Assembly: GCA_902773035.1 (NCBI GenBank)
Contig: CACYDB010000056.1
Location: 1 to 20,966 of the forward strand
Reading direction: 5' to 3'
Source of the DNA: an uncultured Ruminococcus sp.
GTDB lineage: Bacteria; Bacillota; Clostridia; Oscillospirales; Acutalibacteraceae
DNA: 20,966 bases
The notes under the pieces are model-generated. The model did no database searches, had not been told where the DNA came from, and saw nothing but the letters and a program-made list of their open reading frames with translations. Made by a program: the position numbers and the translations under genes. Each line of letters opens with the position of its first letter. The stretch's first letter is position 1. Below are positions 19,944 to 20,966 of the stretch, piece after piece.

Positions 19944-20966
19944 ATGAAAATATTAATGATTGGTTCAGGCGGTCGTGAGCACGCGCTTATCAAAAAGCTG
20001 CTCGAATCTGACAAATGCGATAAAATCTATTGCGCTCCCGGTAACGGCGGTATAGCCAAGGACGCTGAGCTTGTCAACATCGGCGCGATGGATAAGGAAA
20101 ATATGGTAAAGTTCGCCAAGGACAACGCTATTGATTTAGTGTTTGTAGCTCCCGACGATCCGCTCGCCGCGGGTATGGTTGACGCTATGGAGGAAGCGGG
20201 TATCCGCGCCTTCGGTCCTAACGCTAAAGCCGCGATAATAGAAGCTTCAAAGGTTTTCTCAAAGAACCTTATGAAGAAATATAACATTCCGACAGCAAAG
20301 TATGAGGTCTTTGATGATCCTCAAAAAGCTATGGAGTACGTCGAGAAGGAGAACACTGTTCCTGTCGTAGTTAAGGCGGACGGACTTGCTCTCGGCAAGG
20401 GCGTAATTATCGCTCAGACAATTGATGACGCGAAGGCTGCTATCAAGTCTATTATGGAGGATAAGCAGTTCGGCGACTCAGGCAATAATATTGTAATCGA
20501 GGAATTCCTCACAGGTCCCGAGGTAAGCGTTCTCGCCTTTACTGACGGCAACGTTGTAAAGCCTATGGTAAGCTCAAAGGATCATAAGCGCGCCTATGAT
20601 AACGACGAAGGTCTTAACACAGGCGGTATGGGTACGGTAAGCCCCAATCCTTACTATACCGATGAAATCGCTCAGGAGTGCTACGATACAATCTTTGTTC
20701 CGACCATCAAGGCTATGAAGGCGGAGGGCAGAGCGTTCAAGGGTTGCCTGTACTTCGGTCTGATGATCACTCCCAACGGTCCCAAGGTTATCGAGTATAA
20801 CGCTCGTTTCGGCGATCCCGAGGCTCAGGTCGTGCTTCCGAGACTTAAAACCGATCTGGTTGACATCTGTGAAGCTATTATTGATGAAAAGCTCGCTGAT
20901 ATCGACGTAGAGTGGTACGACGGCGCGACAGCCTGCGTAGTTATGGCGAGCGGCGGTTATCCTCTC
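19944..20966 (+). CDS. purD: Phosphoribosylamine-glycine ligase, 3' part outside window
   Basis: PurD joins phosphoribosylamine and glycine with ATP to make GAR. 341 codons are visible; the family has about 420, so roughly 80 C-terminal residues lie beyond the window. Seen: MIGSGGREHALIKKL (5-19), VFVAPDDPLAAGMVDA, an ATP-grasp region with VVVKADGLALGKGV, DHKRAYDNDEGLNTGGMG, and VIEYNARFGDPEAQVVLPRL with the metal-binding Glu/Asn. ATG 19944 follows AGGAG (19928-19932) by 11 bases, a slightly long gap. It lies 124 bases after the AICAR transformylase stop, behind a structured leader. Confidence 0.95.
   Translation, partial: MKILMIGSGGREHALIKKLLESDKCDKIYCAPGNGGIAKDAELVNIGAMDKENMVKFAKDNAIDLVFVAPDDPLAAGMVDAMEEAGIRAFGPNAKAAIIEASKVFSKNLMKKYNIPTAKYEVFDDPQKAMEYVEKENTVPVVVKADGLALGKGVIIAQTIDDAKAAIKSIMEDKQFGDSGNNIVIEEFLTGPEVSVLAFTDGNVVKPMVSSKDHKRAYDNDEGLNTGGMGTVSPNPYYTDEIAQECYDTIFVPTIKAMKAEGRAFKGCLYFGLMITPNGPKVIEYNARFGDPEAQVVLPRLKTDLVDICEAIIDEKLADIDVEWYDGATACVVMASGGYPL

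Overview
This window looks like a chromosomal segment of an anaerobic, low-to-medium-GC Firmicute of class Clostridia, most like Ruminococcaceae/Oscillospirales. That placement rests on strong Shine-Dalgarno sites, near-consensus sigma-A promoters, a BofA-like protein, a DUF4364 protein, a CD3324-family small regulator, an Fe-S/propeptide type PurF, and a purine pathway in which the usual bifunctional PurH is replaced by two separate proteins. It is an inference from gene content; there is no rRNA or other direct marker. No tRNA, rRNA, CRISPR array, insertion sequence or attachment site was found. No gene-free stretch exceeds 300 bases; the longest are 708-937, 3502-3710, 14054-14241 and 19820-19943, and each is described below.

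Region 1 (1-3501) is accessory in character: the tail of one GNAT acetyltransferase, two complete GNATs (135-707, 1313-1762), a small CD3324-family HTH regulator with its own perfect promoter and a possible 8-codon leader peptide, and a minus-strand group (zinc ribbon protein, TfoX-N protein, membrane acyltransferase). The acyltransferase reading frame is broken at a run of seven A (coding strand), and a run of seven G lies just upstream of its start.

Region 2 (3502-11297) is a co-directional housekeeping run: pyrE, radC, uvrB and a divergent pair of type IIA topoisomerase subunits (GyrB/ParE-like and GyrA/ParC-like), packed with gaps of a few bases or one-base overlap. It begins at a divergent intergenic region with a perfect 20-bp palindrome between two promoters.

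Region 3 (11298-14094) holds secG, a short BofA-like membrane protein, a convergently overlapping DUF4364 gene on the minus strand, and an nfeD plus SPFH/stomatin pair. Divergent promoters for DUF4364 and nfeD sit back to back.

Region 4 (14095-20966) is a purine operon: purE, purF, purM, purN, a PurO-type IMP cyclohydrolase, a stand-alone AICAR transformylase, and purD, which runs off the window. Together these cover PRPP amidation, AIR formation, NCAIR mutase, both formyl transfers and IMP ring closure. purK, purC, purB and purL/Q/S are not in the window. A two-hairpin leader without a U-tract precedes purD.

The items most worth a second look are the homopolymer-broken acyltransferase, the leader-peptide/alternative-hairpin arrangement before the CD3324 regulator, the divergent topoisomerase pair, the split PurH function, the purD leader RNA and the 20-bp palindrome. 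No wholly new multi-gene system is evident.
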